From Rhizobium rosettiformans (lineage in GTDB: Bacteria > Pseudomonadota > Alphaproteobacteria > Rhizobiales > Rhizobiaceae), in assembly GCF_016806065.1 (NCBI RefSeq), contig NZ_CP032405.1:2818001-2882000 (forward strand): 64,000 nt of DNA. The letters run 5' to 3'. The position numbers and the translations under genes are program-made. This document shows, one piece after another, positions 36,520 to 45,803 of this stretch. Below the pieces are notes generated by a model. It did not search any database. It had not been told where the DNA came from and worked only from the letters and a program-made list of their open reading frames with translations. Numbering within the stretch: the first letter of the stretch is position 1; the number at the start of each line of letters is the position of its first letter.

Positions 36520-37134
36520 ATGACCATTTCCCGCCGCGGTCTCCTGTTTGGCCTGCCGCTCTTCATCGCCGGCTGCCAGTCCGTTCCCAACCAGCAGGCC
36601 CTTTATGGCGACGTGCCGAACGAGCCGTATCCGCTGAAGAAGGTGCCGATCGAGAAGATCAAGCCCGAGCTCCGTCGTCAGGAAGTGGCTTACGAGACGC
36701 CGCACGCTCCAGGAACAATCGTGGTCAATACGCCCGAGCGCAGGCTCTATCACGTGATGGGCAATGGTCGGGCCATGCGCTACGGCATCGGCGTCGGTCG
36801 CGCGGGCCTTGCTCTTTCCGGCAACGCCTATGTCGGTCGCAAGGCTGAATGGCCGAGCTGGACGCCGACCCCCAACATGATCCGCCGTGATCCCGAGCGG
36901 AACCTGAAATATGCAGGCGGCGTGCCCGGCGGCCCGAACAATCCCCTCGGCGCCCGGGCCATGTATCTCTATCGTGGCGGCAACGACACCATGTTCCGCA
37001 TTCATGGCACCAACCAGCCCTGGTCGATCGGCCAGGCCATGTCTTCTGGCTGCGTCCGCATGATGAACCACGACGTAATCGATCTCTATGCCCGCGTCGA
37101 TGTCGGCAGCAAGGTCGTGGTGATTCAGGCCTGA
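36520..37134 (+). CDS. L,D-transpeptidase (ErfK/YbiS/YcfS/YnhG family)
   Basis: A 204-residue exported peptidoglycan enzyme. The N-terminus MTISRRGLLFGLPLFIAGCQ has a Tat-like SRRG start and also a possible lipobox (FIAGC). The YkuD catalytic domain spans about 70-203, ending with HGTN and SSGCVRMMNHD, where Cys is the nucleophile and the first His its partner. Such enzymes make 3-3 cross-links or attach proteins to peptidoglycan; L,D-cross-links are prominent in Rhizobiales. It appears to be monocistronic. Confidence 0.92.
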   Translation: MTISRRGLLFGLPLFIAGCQSVPNQQALYGDVPNEPYPLKKVPIEKIKPELRRQEVAYETPHAPGTIVVNTPERRLYHVMGNGRAMRYGIGVGRAGLALSGNAYVGRKAEWPSWTPTPNMIRRDPERNLKYAGGVPGGPNNPLGARAMYLYRGGNDTMFRIHGTNQPWSIGQAMSSGCVRMMNHDVIDLYARVDVGSKVVVIQA

Positions 37135-37439
37135 TCGGCGCTTAGAACTTCCCGTCTTTATTGTGGCGCTGGTTCTTCGATCAGCGCCACTTTGCTGTGA
37201 TCAATTTGCCCTGTCTTGTCACACGCAGTCACGAGTCTGCCATCGCACTTGAGGCTCCAAGCCTTCGCCCCAATCTCCCCGCAGTGAAACTTTTCGGCGC
37301 GCGGATGCGTCGAATGTCCTGTTGACGCTGTGTCGACCAATTCCGGTCGGCCGGAGGCTTTTTTCGCCGACCGATCAGGACTAAGTGGGAACAGACGTGC
37401 CGGGTACCGCTGCGTCGAAGATTTGAGAAGGGATTTTGA
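37135..37439. other. Region between L,D-transpeptidase and HxlR genes
   Basis: A 305-bp stretch. It begins with a terminator-like hairpin (37163-37190). Further on, GGTCGGC (37345-37351) and GCCGACC (37366-37372) form a second dyad in the leader of the HxlR gene, with TTGACG at 37322 as a possible -35 element. No gene is seen. Confidence 0.45.
37163..37190 (+). terminator. Hairpin after the L,D-transpeptidase gene
   Basis: GTGGCGCTG (37163-37171) pairs with CAGCGCCAC (37182-37190) and TTTGCTG follows. Stem strength is good, T run short. Confidence 0.6.
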
Positions 37440-37847
37440 ATGGCTCGCGATACGAACGCCGGCTTGTCGGACCTGGGTGGTTGCCAGATCGAGGCGACCC
37501 TGCAGCTGCTCGACGGCAAATGGAAGGGCGTGATCCTCCACCATCTCCTCAAGGACGAAGTGCTGCGCTTCAACGAACTGGTGAAGCGCCTGCCATCGAT
37601 TACTCATCGCATGTTGTCGAAGCAGTTGCGCGACATGGAGGTCGCCGGTCTCGTCGCCCGCACCGTCTATCCGGTCGTGCCGCCGCGCGTGGATTATTCC
37701 CTGACCCCGCTCGGGCGCAGCCTTGAGCCGGTGCTTCAGGCGATTGGGCGCTGGGGCCAGGAGAACCTCGTGGCGGTCGAGGATGCGGCGCTGAAGCCGA
37801 GTGAGAGCCCGACCGGTAGTGCCGCCATCATGCGCTCCGCTGCCTGA
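37440..37847 (+). CDS. HxlR-family transcriptional regulator
   Basis: A 135-residue regulator with the HxlR winged helix: CQIEATLQLLDGKWKGVILH (with the conserved Cys near residue 14), then LRFNELVKRLPSITHRMLSK and LRDMEVAGLVARTVYPVVPP. Several HxlR members sense quinones or aldehydes through this Cys. It is followed after 9 bp by the convergent EamA gene. Targets are not known. Confidence 0.9.
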   Translation: MARDTNAGLSDLGGCQIEATLQLLDGKWKGVILHHLLKDEVLRFNELVKRLPSITHRMLSKQLRDMEVAGLVARTVYPVVPPRVDYSLTPLGRSLEPVLQAIGRWGQENLVAVEDAALKPSESPTGSAAIMRSAA

Positions 37848-37856
37848 TCCCGGCCG

Positions 37857-38771
37857 TCAGCCTGTGGGTGGGCGTCGGGACAAGAGGCCGGTCGATAGCA
37901 GCACGCCGAGCCCGGTGACGACAGCCGCAACCAGGACCGAGATGCCGAGCGGCTCCGCAAGCAGCACGGCACCGCCAGTGGCCGCAGCCACCGGCGTAAT
38001 CGCCGTATAGGCGGCAGCCTGGGTTCCGCCAAGCGCGCGAACCGCCGTTCCATAGAGCAACGTCGCGACCAAGCCCGACAGCAGGCCCTGTGTGACGGAT
38101 TGCAGCGCGATTTCCCCCAAAGGTGCCGTCAGGAACTGCGTGCCGACGAAGGGCAGTGCGGCAAGATTGAGGATGGTCGACCAGATGCAGATCAGCGCGG
38201 CGCCCTCGAAGGCATCGAGTCCGCTGCGGCGGAAGGAATGGGTATAGACGGCCCAGAGCGTCGCGCCGATGGGAAGGATGGTGAAGCTGATCCAGCCGAG
38301 CCCGTCGCTCCCCAGATTGCCCGCGAGCAGAATGCCGCCGCCTGCGAGGATCGCAACCATGCCTGCCTTGCGCCATCTGTCGGGTCGTTCGCCGAGGAAT
38401 GCCATCCCGATGACTGCGACCGCAAGCGGCATCAGCCCCGGCAGCAAAACGCCGGCGGCCGAGGCCGGTGTATGGCGCATGCCGAAGGCAACGATCTGAA
38501 AGAAGGGCGCGCCGGAGCCGAGAATCATCAGGCCGAGTGGTCCCATGGCGCCCTTGGGAAACAACCCGGTACGCCACCAGACCGGGGCCAGCACGAGCGC
38601 CGGAATACCATAACGCAGAAGACTGAGGTCGAGGGGGCCAAGCCCGGCGCCGACGCTATGGCGTGTGGAAACCAGCCACGACGCCCAGATGAGTACGACG
38701 GACAGCGCCGACAATGCACCCAGCGCTGAGCGGCCGGAGCCGGGAAGGGGAGTGGTGCCGACGGCGGACAT
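37857..38771 (-). CDS. EamA-family (DMT) transporter
   Basis: A 304-residue inner-membrane protein with ten predicted helices in two EamA repeats. Visible features are WLVSTRHSVGAGLGPLDLSLLRYGIPALVL in the first repeat and GLVATLLYGTAVRALGGTQAAAY in the second. The start is the ATG at 38771 with TGGAG upstream. It is divergent from an Lrp/AsnC regulator with a 126-bp gap, a common pairing in which the regulator controls the exporter, possibly of amino acids. Confidence 0.85.
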   Translation of the reverse strand: MSAVGTTPLPGSGRSALGALSALSVVLIWASWLVSTRHSVGAGLGPLDLSLLRYGIPALVLAPVWWRTGLFPKGAMGPLGLMILGSGAPFFQIVAFGMRHTPASAAGVLLPGLMPLAVAVIGMAFLGERPDRWRKAGMVAILAGGGILLAGNLGSDGLGWISFTILPIGATLWAVYTHSFRRSGLDAFEGAALICIWSTILNLAALPFVGTQFLTAPLGEIALQSVTQGLLSGLVATLLYGTAVRALGGTQAAAYTAITPVAAATGGAVLLAEPLGISVLVAAVVTGLGVLLSTGLLSRRPPTG

Positions 38772-38897
38772 GGGTGCTCCAGAAGATGATGCTTGCGTCC
38801 AATCTTATGCCGTTCGCTCTGACGTGTCCTTGCGCAATGCACGCCCCACGGTTAGCAATTTGGCAGAATATGCCAAAAAGATGCGCTGGAGTTTCAA

Positions 38898-39374
38898 TTG
38901 CTGCCAAAGCTCGACAAGTTCGATCACGCCATCCTCAAGCTTCTGCAGGATGACGCACGCACCACCAATGTCGAGATTGCCGACAAGGTCGGCCTCTCGC
39001 AATCGCCTTGCCTCAGACGTATCAGGCTCATGGAAGAAAGCGGGATCATCCGCGGCTATCGTGCCGATCTCGACCGTCGGATGCTCGGGCTTGAACTCAC
39101 GGTCTTCGTCGCCTTCAAGGTGGCGCGCCACACGCGCGAGAATGCCGATGCACTGCACGAGGCCTTGCTCGACATTCCCGAAGTCGTTGCCTGCTACATG
39201 ATCTCGGGCGAGTCCGATTTCCTGGCAGAAGTCGTCGTTGAAAATCTCTCGGCTTACGAGGCCTTGCTCACGGAGAAGCTGCTCGTCTTGCCCAACGTGA
39301 CCGACATCCGGTCAAATTTTGCCATCAGGAGCGTCAAGACAGGCGCGCCGCTGAAGCTCCCGGTTCTCACCTGA
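38898..39374 (+). CDS. Lrp/AsnC-family transcriptional regulator
   Basis: A 158-residue regulator. It has the AsnC-type HTH (DHAILKLLQDDARTTNVEIADKVGLSQSPCLRRIRLME, about 9-46) and a ligand-binding RAM domain (VFVAFKVARH, then VACYMISGESDFLAEVVVEN). The likely start is the TTG at 38898 with TGGAG upstream; no in-frame ATG is nearby. It is divergent from an EamA exporter and is the natural candidate to regulate it. A dyad-rich hairpin separates it from the next, convergent gene. Confidence 0.88.
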   Translation: MLPKLDKFDHAILKLLQDDARTTNVEIADKVGLSQSPCLRRIRLMEESGIIRGYRADLDRRMLGLELTVFVAFKVARHTRENADALHEALLDIPEVVACYMISGESDFLAEVVVENLSAYEALLTEKLLVLPNVTDIRSNFAIRSVKTGAPLKLPVLT

Positions 39375-39387
39375 TCGCGGAAGAGGT

Positions 39388-39409
39388 GGCCGCCGCAGTG
39401 ACGGCGGCC
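39388..39409. terminator. Hairpin between convergent Lrp and reductase genes
   Basis: GGCCGCCG-cagtga-CGGCGGCC, an 8-bp perfect stem between two convergent genes. No T run. Confidence 0.5.
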
Positions 39410-39422
39410 GACAAGAACTGGC

Positions 39423-40445
39423 TCAGGCCGGAAAACCCTCCAGCACGATCTTGCCGCGCGTACGGTTGCTCTCGATTAGCCTGTGCGCCTCGCGCAGGTT
39501 TTCTGCCGTGATCGGCCCGAGCACGGTATCGAGCGTCGTTCGGATTTTTCCCGCGTCGATGAGTTCGGCAACATGCGTCAACAGCTTGTGCTGCTCGATC
39601 ATGTCAGGCGTCTGGAAGACCGGCCGGGAGAACATGAACTCCCAGTGCAGGGACACGACCTTCTGCTTGAAGGCCAGGATGTCGAAGCCTTCGGGAAAGT
39701 CGTCGATCAGGCAGATGCGGCCCATCGGCGCGATGATCTCGGCCATCGCCAGCCGATGCTGGCCACTATGGGTCACCGAGAAGATGAGACCCGGCGGGTC
39801 GATGCCGAGCGAGACAAATTCCTGGGCGAGCGGCTTGCTGTGGTCGATGACGTGATCGGCACCGAGAGACTTCGCCCAGTCCGCCGTCTCCGGACGCGAG
39901 GCGGTGGCGATGACGGTAAGGTCGGTCAGTTCCTTGGCAAGCTGGATGGCAATCGAGCCGACGCCGCCGGCACCGCCCGTGATCAGGATCGACCGTCCGG
40001 CGCCAAGGACGGGATCGCTCACCTTCAGTCTGTCGAACAGCGCCTCGTAAGCGGTGATGGCCGTCAGCGGCAGGGCGGCGGCTTGCGCGAAGGAGAGCGT
40101 CTTTGGTTTCAGGCCCACGATCCGCTCATCAACGAGATGATATTCGGCATTGGTTCCCGGACGATTGATCGCGCCGGCGTAGTAGACTTCGTCTCCTGGC
40201 TTGAAGAGGCTGACATCCGGACCGACGGCCTTGACCACACCCGCCGCATCATAGCCCAGGATCCGGGCTTCGCCGGCCGGCGGCGTCTGGTTGCGGCGAA
40301 CCTTGGTATCGACGGGATTGACCGAGACGGCCTTGATTTCGACGAGGAGATCGTGACCTGCCGCCTCCGGCACGGGTTGCTCGAGATCGACAAGTGCCGT
40401 CTCCGAGGTGATGGGCTGGGGCGTGTGGAATCCGATGGCGCGCAT
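39423..40445 (-). CDS. Zinc-independent medium-chain quinone/alkenal reductase (MDR)
   Basis: A 340-residue NAD(P)H-dependent reductase of the quinone oxidoreductase branch, often annotated as zinc-type alcohol dehydrogenase-like. It has a GroES-like domain (EIKAVSVNPVDTKVRRN), the Rossmann motif ILITGGAGGVGSIAIQLAK (about 153-171) and the family ending NRTRGKIVLEG. The zinc-ligand Cys residues are absent. Such genes are often induced by quinone or aldehyde stress through HxlR regulators; an HxlR gene is about 2 kb away, and an inverted repeat lies upstream of this start. Confidence 0.88.
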   Translation of the reverse strand: MRAIGFHTPQPITSETALVDLEQPVPEAAGHDLLVEIKAVSVNPVDTKVRRNQTPPAGEARILGYDAAGVVKAVGPDVSLFKPGDEVYYAGAINRPGTNAEYHLVDERIVGLKPKTLSFAQAAALPLTAITAYEALFDRLKVSDPVLGAGRSILITGGAGGVGSIAIQLAKELTDLTVIATASRPETADWAKSLGADHVIDHSKPLAQEFVSLGIDPPGLIFSVTHSGQHRLAMAEIIAPMGRICLIDDFPEGFDILAFKQKVVSLHWEFMFSRPVFQTPDMIEQHKLLTHVAELIDAGKIRTTLDTVLGPITAENLREAHRLIESNRTRGKIVLEGFPA

Positions 40446-40520
40446 GGAGAAATCCTGTCTGGCGTTAGAACGCTACCCATTAAGGGCATAGATTGGAGTT
40501 CTGCAAGAATGCACATTTTC

Positions 40521-40538
40521 TGTCTGTAGGCACAGACA
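40521..40538. promoter_or_regulatory. Perfect 7-bp inverted repeat upstream of the reductase
   Basis: TGTCTGT-aggc-ACAGACA lies 76 bp upstream of the reductase ATG (minus strand). It looks like an operator, possibly for a regulator of the HxlR or TetR type. Confidence 0.45.
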
Positions 40539-40639
40539 TCAACCTCGGTTCACTTGAGGATGCCGTCCATGTCACGCCCTCGTGCCTGGATGGCCAGCAA
40601 TTTCCCGGCTGCCCCCTCGAGTGGACCCTGCAGACCGCC

Positions 40640-41866
40640 TCAACTGCGCGACGGCCTCTTTTCCAAAGCAACGGAAATCAGGAAGATGATCAGGCCGAAG
40701 GCCGAGAGCACCGATCCGACATAGCCGGTGGCGGCGTAGCCATAGCCGGCGGCAATCACCATTCCGCCGAGCCAGGCGCCCAGCGCATTGGCAATGTTGA
40801 AGGCGGAATGATTGGTGGCGGCGGCGAGCGTCTGCGCGTCGGCTGCCACATCCATGAGACGGGTCTGCACGGCCGGGCAGGCGGCAAAGCCGCAGCCGGT
40901 GAGGAAGACGCAGATGCACAGCATGATCGGATTGTGTGCGGTGAGCGAAAAGACCGCCATCAGCACGATATTGAAGGCGAGCATGCCGCCGATCGTCCCC
41001 TTCAGTGAATAGTCGGCCATCCGGCTGCCGACGATATTGCCGACATTCATGCCGATACCGAAGAGGGCAAGAACCACGGCCACCATGCTGGCCGGGAGGC
41101 CGGCAGTGTCGGTCACGGTCTTGGCGATATAGCTGAAGATCGCAAACATGCCGCCGAAGCCGACGGCAGCGACTCCGAAGGACAGCCAGACCTGGAGGCG
41201 CCCAAAGGCCGAGAGTTCGCGGCGGATGCTGGCACCTTCCGCGACTTCGTCCTTCGGCAGATAGAGCGCGATCAGGGCAACGGTGAGCGCCGCAATCGCT
41301 GCCACCAGGAAGAAGGCGGCCCGCCAGCTCATCAACTGGCCGAGGAAGGTCGCGATCGGCGTGCCGATGAGTGTGGCGATGGTGAGGCCCAGCATGACGC
41401 GGCCCACGGCGCGCACACGACGGTTCGGCGGCGCCATGGAGGCCGCCACCAGCGCCGCCACACCGAAATAGGCGCCATGCGGCAGGCCTGTGACGAAGCG
41501 CAGCAGGGTGAAGGTCGAGAATTCGGTGGCGAGCGCACTGGCGAAGTTGCCGACAGCGAAGAGGCCCATCAGCATGAGAAGCAGCGTTTTGCGCGGAAGC
41601 TTGGCGGCAAGTGCTGCAATGATCGGTGCGCCGATGACGACGCCCAGCGCATAGGCGCTGATTACATGGCCTGCCTGCGGCACCGTTACCCCATAGCTCT
41701 CTGCGACCTCGGGCAGAAGGCCCATGATGACGAATTCCCCCGTGCCGATTCCGAAGCCGCCGGCGGCGAGCGCCAGTTCGATCAGCAGGATGGTGCTGGC
41801 TGTCAGCGTTTGCGGCGCACGCCCATCTGAATCGAGCGGGCGGGCCAGGGTCGAACAATCGGTCAT
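40640..41866 (-). CDS. MFS exporter, DHA1 family
   Basis: A 408-residue drug/metabolite exporter with 12 helices. It opens with GGFGIGTGEFVIMGLLPEVA, the DHA1 helix 1 pattern, and has the motif PIIAALAAKLPRKTLLL between helices 2 and 3. It resembles the YdhP/AraJ subgroup. The ATG at 41866 has AAGGTG upstream; an ATG at 41905 is less likely. Substrate unknown. Confidence 0.88.
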   Translation of the reverse strand: MTDCSTLARPLDSDGRAPQTLTASTILLIELALAAGGFGIGTGEFVIMGLLPEVAESYGVTVPQAGHVISAYALGVVIGAPIIAALAAKLPRKTLLLMLMGLFAVGNFASALATEFSTFTLLRFVTGLPHGAYFGVAALVAASMAPPNRRVRAVGRVMLGLTIATLIGTPIATFLGQLMSWRAAFFLVAAIAALTVALIALYLPKDEVAEGASIRRELSAFGRLQVWLSFGVAAVGFGGMFAIFSYIAKTVTDTAGLPASMVAVVLALFGIGMNVGNIVGSRMADYSLKGTIGGMLAFNIVLMAVFSLTAHNPIMLCICVFLTGCGFAACPAVQTRLMDVAADAQTLAAATNHSAFNIANALGAWLGGMVIAAGYGYAATGYVGSVLSAFGLIIFLISVALEKRPSRS

Positions 41867-42114
41867 GCAAACACCTTGCGCGCCGGCGCGGGATGCGTGG
41901 CGCAAAAGCTTCTTCAGGAAGCGGCGATGGAAGAAAGGCCCTGAGGCCGGCTGAAATGGGAATTGTTATTTATCATATCGGTGTGCGCTGCGGCAAAGGC
42001 TTTCCGCGCCCACCTTGAAAATGGCTCAAACGCTGTCGATCTGTGCTCCAAGGAAACTTTTCACAGGTCGGAGCGTTTTGCGCTTCGGGCTTTTCTAGGC
42101 CGCGAAAGGGCGAC

Positions 42115-43032
42115 ATGAAAATCAAGGCGGTACTCAATCGCGACGGCGGCACCTTCAAGACCACCGACATGCAGACCTATTGCGAAAGCGCGAACCGCGC
42201 CTTTGCCGCGAAGGGGCATGAGCTGGACTGCACTATTGTCGGTGGCGACGAGATCGTCGAAGCGCTGGAAAAAGCTGCCGAAGCGCCCGGGATCGACGCC
42301 GTCATCGCCGGCGGCGGTGATGGTACCATCTCGACGGCAGCTGGCATCGCGTGGAAGTCGGGACTGCCTCTCGGCGTCATCCCCGCCGGCACGATGAACC
42401 TTTTCGCGCGCTCGCTGAAATTGCCGCTCGACATCTGGAAGGTCCTGGATGTGCTCGCCAATGCCGAGATTGCCGATGTTGACATCGCAACGGCCAATGG
42501 CCGGCCCTTCGTCCACCAGTTTTCCGCAGGCCTGCACGCCCGCATGGTGCGTATGCGCAACCAGATGAACTTCGCCTCGCGCCTCGGCAAGATGCGGGCA
42601 AGCACCAGTGCCGCTTTCGGCGTCATGCTCGACCCGCCGCGTTTCGATGTCGTCTTTGATATGAACGGCGATGGCAAGAGCGACGAACGACCGGTCTCGG
42701 CGATCTCCGTTTCCAACAATCCGCTGGGCGACAACTCGTTGTTCTTCGCCGATCGGGTCGATACCGGCAAGCTGGGTGTCTATCTCGCAGCACCTCTCGA
42801 GCCGACCGGCGTCGGGCTCCTCGCCTTCGACATCATCAGGGGCAAGTTCAAGGACAATGACGCGGTGACGGCGTCGACCGCCGACATGGTGCGGCTGCAT
42901 TTCCCAAAACATCGCAAAGGCGCGGCCTGCGTTCTGGACGGCGAACTGCTGCGCATGCCGGCCGACGTCGAAATCAAGATCCATGCCGGCGAGTTGAAGG
43001 TCCTCGTCCCCCAACCGCAGCCGGTAGCGTAA
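42115..43032 (+). CDS. Diacylglycerol/lipid kinase family protein
   Basis: A 305-residue cytoplasmic lipid kinase-like protein. The catalytic domain contains the nucleotide motif VIAGGGDGTISTAAG (about 63-77) and IPAGTMNLFARSLKLP (about 88-103). The C-terminal domain has VLDGELLRMPADVEIKI. The ATG at 42115 has GAAAGGG upstream; the frame is open to 42043. The substrate may be diacylglycerol, a sphingoid base or another lipid; the family does not decide this. Confidence 0.9.
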   Translation: MKIKAVLNRDGGTFKTTDMQTYCESANRAFAAKGHELDCTIVGGDEIVEALEKAAEAPGIDAVIAGGGDGTISTAAGIAWKSGLPLGVIPAGTMNLFARSLKLPLDIWKVLDVLANAEIADVDIATANGRPFVHQFSAGLHARMVRMRNQMNFASRLGKMRASTSAAFGVMLDPPRFDVVFDMNGDGKSDERPVSAISVSNNPLGDNSLFFADRVDTGKLGVYLAAPLEPTGVGLLAFDIIRGKFKDNDAVTASTADMVRLHFPKHRKGAACVLDGELLRMPADVEIKIHAGELKVLVPQPQPVA

Positions 43033-43038
43033 GGGAAG

Positions 43039-43062
43039 GGCGCCCGGAATAGCCCGGGCGCC
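43039..43062. terminator. Hairpin between lipid kinase and ABC operon
   Basis: GGCGCCCGG pairs with CCGGGCGCC over the loop aatagc between two convergent transcription units. T run absent. Confidence 0.5.
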
Positions 43063-43068
43063 GTCGTC

Positions 43069-44682
43069 TCAGTGGCTGAAGGCAGCCGCGATCAGATCAC
43101 GGGTATAGTCTTCCTGCGGATGATCGAAGATCGTCTCGGTCGCCCCCTGCTCGACGATTTTGCCGTTCTTCATCACGATGACATGGTCCGACATCGCGCG
43201 GATGACCGACAGGTCGTGGCTGATGAAGACGTAGGACAGGCCGTGTTTATCCTGCAGGTCACGCAAGAGTTCGATCACCTGACGCTGCACCGAGCGATCG
43301 AGTGCCGATGTCGGCTCGTCGAGGATGACAACCTTCGGCTTCAGGATCATCGAGCGCGCGATTGCGATACGCTGCCGCTGGCCGCCCGAGAATTCGTGCG
43401 GATAACGATTGCGCGCCGCCGGATCGAGGCCGACTTCCTTCAGTGCGGCGATGGCGCGTGCGTCCCGCTCGGCCCGGCTGAGCTGCGGCTCGTGCACGTA
43501 GAGGCCCTCGGTGATGATCTCGCCAACCGTCTGGCGCGGCGAGAGGGAGCCATAGGGGTCCTGAAACACCAGCTGCAGCTGCTTGCGGAAGGGGCGCATG
43601 CCAGCCCGGTCGAGGTTCGAGATATCCGCCGTCTCGAAGCGGAAGGCGCCATCGGCTGCGAGCAGCTTCAAAAGCGCCCGTCCGAGCGTCGACTTGCCAG
43701 ATCCTGACTCCCCGACGATGCCGATGGTCTGGCCCTGGCGGAGCCGGACGCTGACCTGGTCGACGGCCCGGAAGGTACGGTTCGGGCGCAGGAAACCACC
43801 GCTGCCGATGTCAAAATCGACAGTGACATCACGGCCTTCCAGAACCACTGGGGCATCATCCGCCGGCGGCGGCTTTGTGCCGGTCGGTTCTGCAGCCAGC
43901 AGCATCTTCGTATAGTCATGCTGGGCGTTGCCGAAGATCGCATCGCGGCTGCCCGTCTCGACGATTTCGCCCTTGCGCATAACGGCGACACGGTCGGCCA
44001 CATGTTTGACCACGCCAAGGTCATGGGTGATCAGCACGATCGCCATGCCGAAGCGCTTCTGCAGGTCGGCGAGCAGATCGAGGATCTGCGCCTGGATGGT
44101 GACGTCGAGCGCAGTGGTCGGCTCGTCGGCAATCAGGACATCAGGCTCGTTGGCCAAGGCCATCGCGATCATCACGCGCTGGCGCTGGCCGCCGGACATC
44201 TCGTGCGGATAGCTGTCGATGCGGCGCTCCGGGTCGGGAATGCCGACGAGCTTCAAGAGTTCCAGCACGCGAGCGCGCGCTTCCGTCTTGCTCATGCCGC
44301 GATGATGGATCAGCGGTTCGGCGATCTGCTTGCCGATCCGGTAGAGCGGGTCGAGCGAGGTCATCGGCTCCTGGAAGATCATGGTGATCTTCGCGCCGCG
44401 CACCTTGTTCAGCTCGCCGATCGGCAGGCCGACGATGTTGCGTCCGCCATAGACGGCCTCGCCTGTGACATCGCCGTTCTTTGCGAGCAGTCCCATGATA
44501 CCCATCATGGTCTGGCTCTTGCCGGAGCCGCTTTCGCCGACGATGGCAAGCGTTTCGCCCTTCTTCACCGAAAAGCTGATGCCCTTGACCGCTTCCACGG
44601 TGCCATCGGGTGTCGCGAAGGTCACCTTGAGGTTGGAAACGTCGAGCACGGTTTCATTGTTTGTCTTGTCGTCCATGCTCAT
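43069..44682 (-). CDS. Peptide ABC importer, fused double ATPase (DppDF/YejF-like)
   Basis: A 537-residue protein with two ABC ATPase domains. Each has Walker A (GESGSGKSQ near 53 and GESGSGKST near 330), signature SGGQRQR and Walker B ([12 protein letters not shown] and [12 protein letters not shown]). It energises the two permeases encoded upstream and is the last gene of the operon. Fused OppDF proteins are known in rhizobia and in YejF. Its start overlaps the OppC-type gene by ATGA. Confidence 0.93.
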   Translation of the reverse strand: MSMDDKTNNETVLDVSNLKVTFATPDGTVEAVKGISFSVKKGETLAIVGESGSGKSQTMMGIMGLLAKNGDVTGEAVYGGRNIVGLPIGELNKVRGAKITMIFQEPMTSLDPLYRIGKQIAEPLIHHRGMSKTEARARVLELLKLVGIPDPERRIDSYPHEMSGGQRQRVMIAMALANEPDVLIADEPTTALDVTIQAQILDLLADLQKRFGMAIVLITHDLGVVKHVADRVAVMRKGEIVETGSRDAIFGNAQHDYTKMLLAAEPTGTKPPPADDAPVVLEGRDVTVDFDIGSGGFLRPNRTFRAVDQVSVRLRQGQTIGIVGESGSGKSTLGRALLKLLAADGAFRFETADISNLDRAGMRPFRKQLQLVFQDPYGSLSPRQTVGEIITEGLYVHEPQLSRAERDARAIAALKEVGLDPAARNRYPHEFSGGQRQRIAIARSMILKPKVVILDEPTSALDRSVQRQVIELLRDLQDKHGLSYVFISHDLSVIRAMSDHVIVMKNGKIVEQGATETIFDHPQEDYTRDLIAAAFSH

Positions 44683-45803
44683 CGGTCCTTCGGATCCAGC
44701 GCATCCCGCAGGCCGTCGCCCACAAAATTCAGCGAAAACAGCGTCACCACGAAGAAGATCGCCGGGAAGATCAAAAGCCAGGGTGCATTCTGCATGCTGG
44801 CAGCCCCTTCCGAGATCAGCGTGCCCCAGCTGGCAAGCGGCGCCTGGACGCCGAGACCCAGGAAGGAGAGGAAGCTCTCAAGCAAGATGACCTTCGGCAC
44901 GATGACCGTGACGAAGACGATGACCGGGCCGATCGTGTTCGGGATGATATGCCGGCGGATGATCTGCCAGTCGGTCAGGCCCAGCGCTTCGGCCGCACCG
45001 ACGAATTCGCGGCGTTTGAGCGACAGCGTTTGGCCGCGCACGATGCGGGCCATTTCAAGCCATTCCACGGCCCCGATCACCAGGAAGATCAGGATCACCG
45101 ATCGCCCGAAGAAGACGACGAGCACCACGACGAGGAAGACGAAGGGCAGCGAGTAGAGGATCTCGACGATACGCATCATGACATTGTCGACACGCCCACC
45201 GAGATAGCCCGAGGTCGCGCCGTAGACGACACCGATGCCGAGCGAGACGAGGCTGGCGGCAAGACCCACGGCGAGCGAGATCTGCCCGCCCAGCATGACG
45301 CGAACGAGCAGATCGCGGCCGTTGGAATCCGTGCCGAAGGGGAACGTGATCTGGTCCACGTTGCCGGAGACCGTCAGGCTGCGCCCGTCTTCCGACTGCG
45401 CAACGACTTCCGAATTCTTGAACTCGTTGTTGCGGTCGAAATAGCGGATCGTGCGCGGATCGATCTGCGTCTCGGAACTGATCACGGCGGTAAAGCGACC
45501 GCTCTCGACGGTGAAATCGTTGAGCGTTACGCGTGCCCGATTGGCCACGCTTTCAGCCACTTGCTGCAGCGTCTCGGGATCGGGCCGCGGGGTCAGGCTC
45601 GGCGGCACGTTGACGTAGGACGAGAAGACCTGGTCGTAGCTGTGCGGCACGAACAGGGGGCCGGCGAAAGAGAACAGCGTGACGAACACCAGAAGCACGC
45701 AGCCCGTAATTGCCGCCTTGTTGCGCCGAAAACGCATCATGGCGAGCTGGGCGAGGCTGCGCCCGGTGATCTCCGCCTGAGGGGAAACGGTGATATCAGT
45801 CAT
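44679..45803 (-). CDS. Peptide ABC importer permease (OppC-type)
   Basis: A 374-residue inner-membrane permease. An N-terminal helix (about 38-58, ITGCVLLVFVTLFSFAGPLF) is followed by a long periplasmic region, then the BPD_transp_1 domain with the EAA-type loop FVGAAEALGLTDWQIIRRHIIPN. The N-terminal insertion (about 60-150) is longer than in typical DppC. The ATG at 45803 has GAGGGT upstream and overlaps the end of the OppB-type gene by 8 bp. Confidence 0.92.
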   Translation of the reverse strand: MTDITVSPQAEITGRSLAQLAMMRFRRNKAAITGCVLLVFVTLFSFAGPLFVPHSYDQVFSSYVNVPPSLTPRPDPETLQQVAESVANRARVTLNDFTVESGRFTAVISSETQIDPRTIRYFDRNNEFKNSEVVAQSEDGRSLTVSGNVDQITFPFGTDSNGRDLLVRVMLGGQISLAVGLAASLVSLGIGVVYGATSGYLGGRVDNVMMRIVEILYSLPFVFLVVVLVVFFGRSVILIFLVIGAVEWLEMARIVRGQTLSLKRREFVGAAEALGLTDWQIIRRHIIPNTIGPVIVFVTVIVPKVILLESFLSFLGLGVQAPLASWGTLISEGAASMQNAPWLLIFPAIFFVVTLFSLNFVGDGLRDALDPKDR

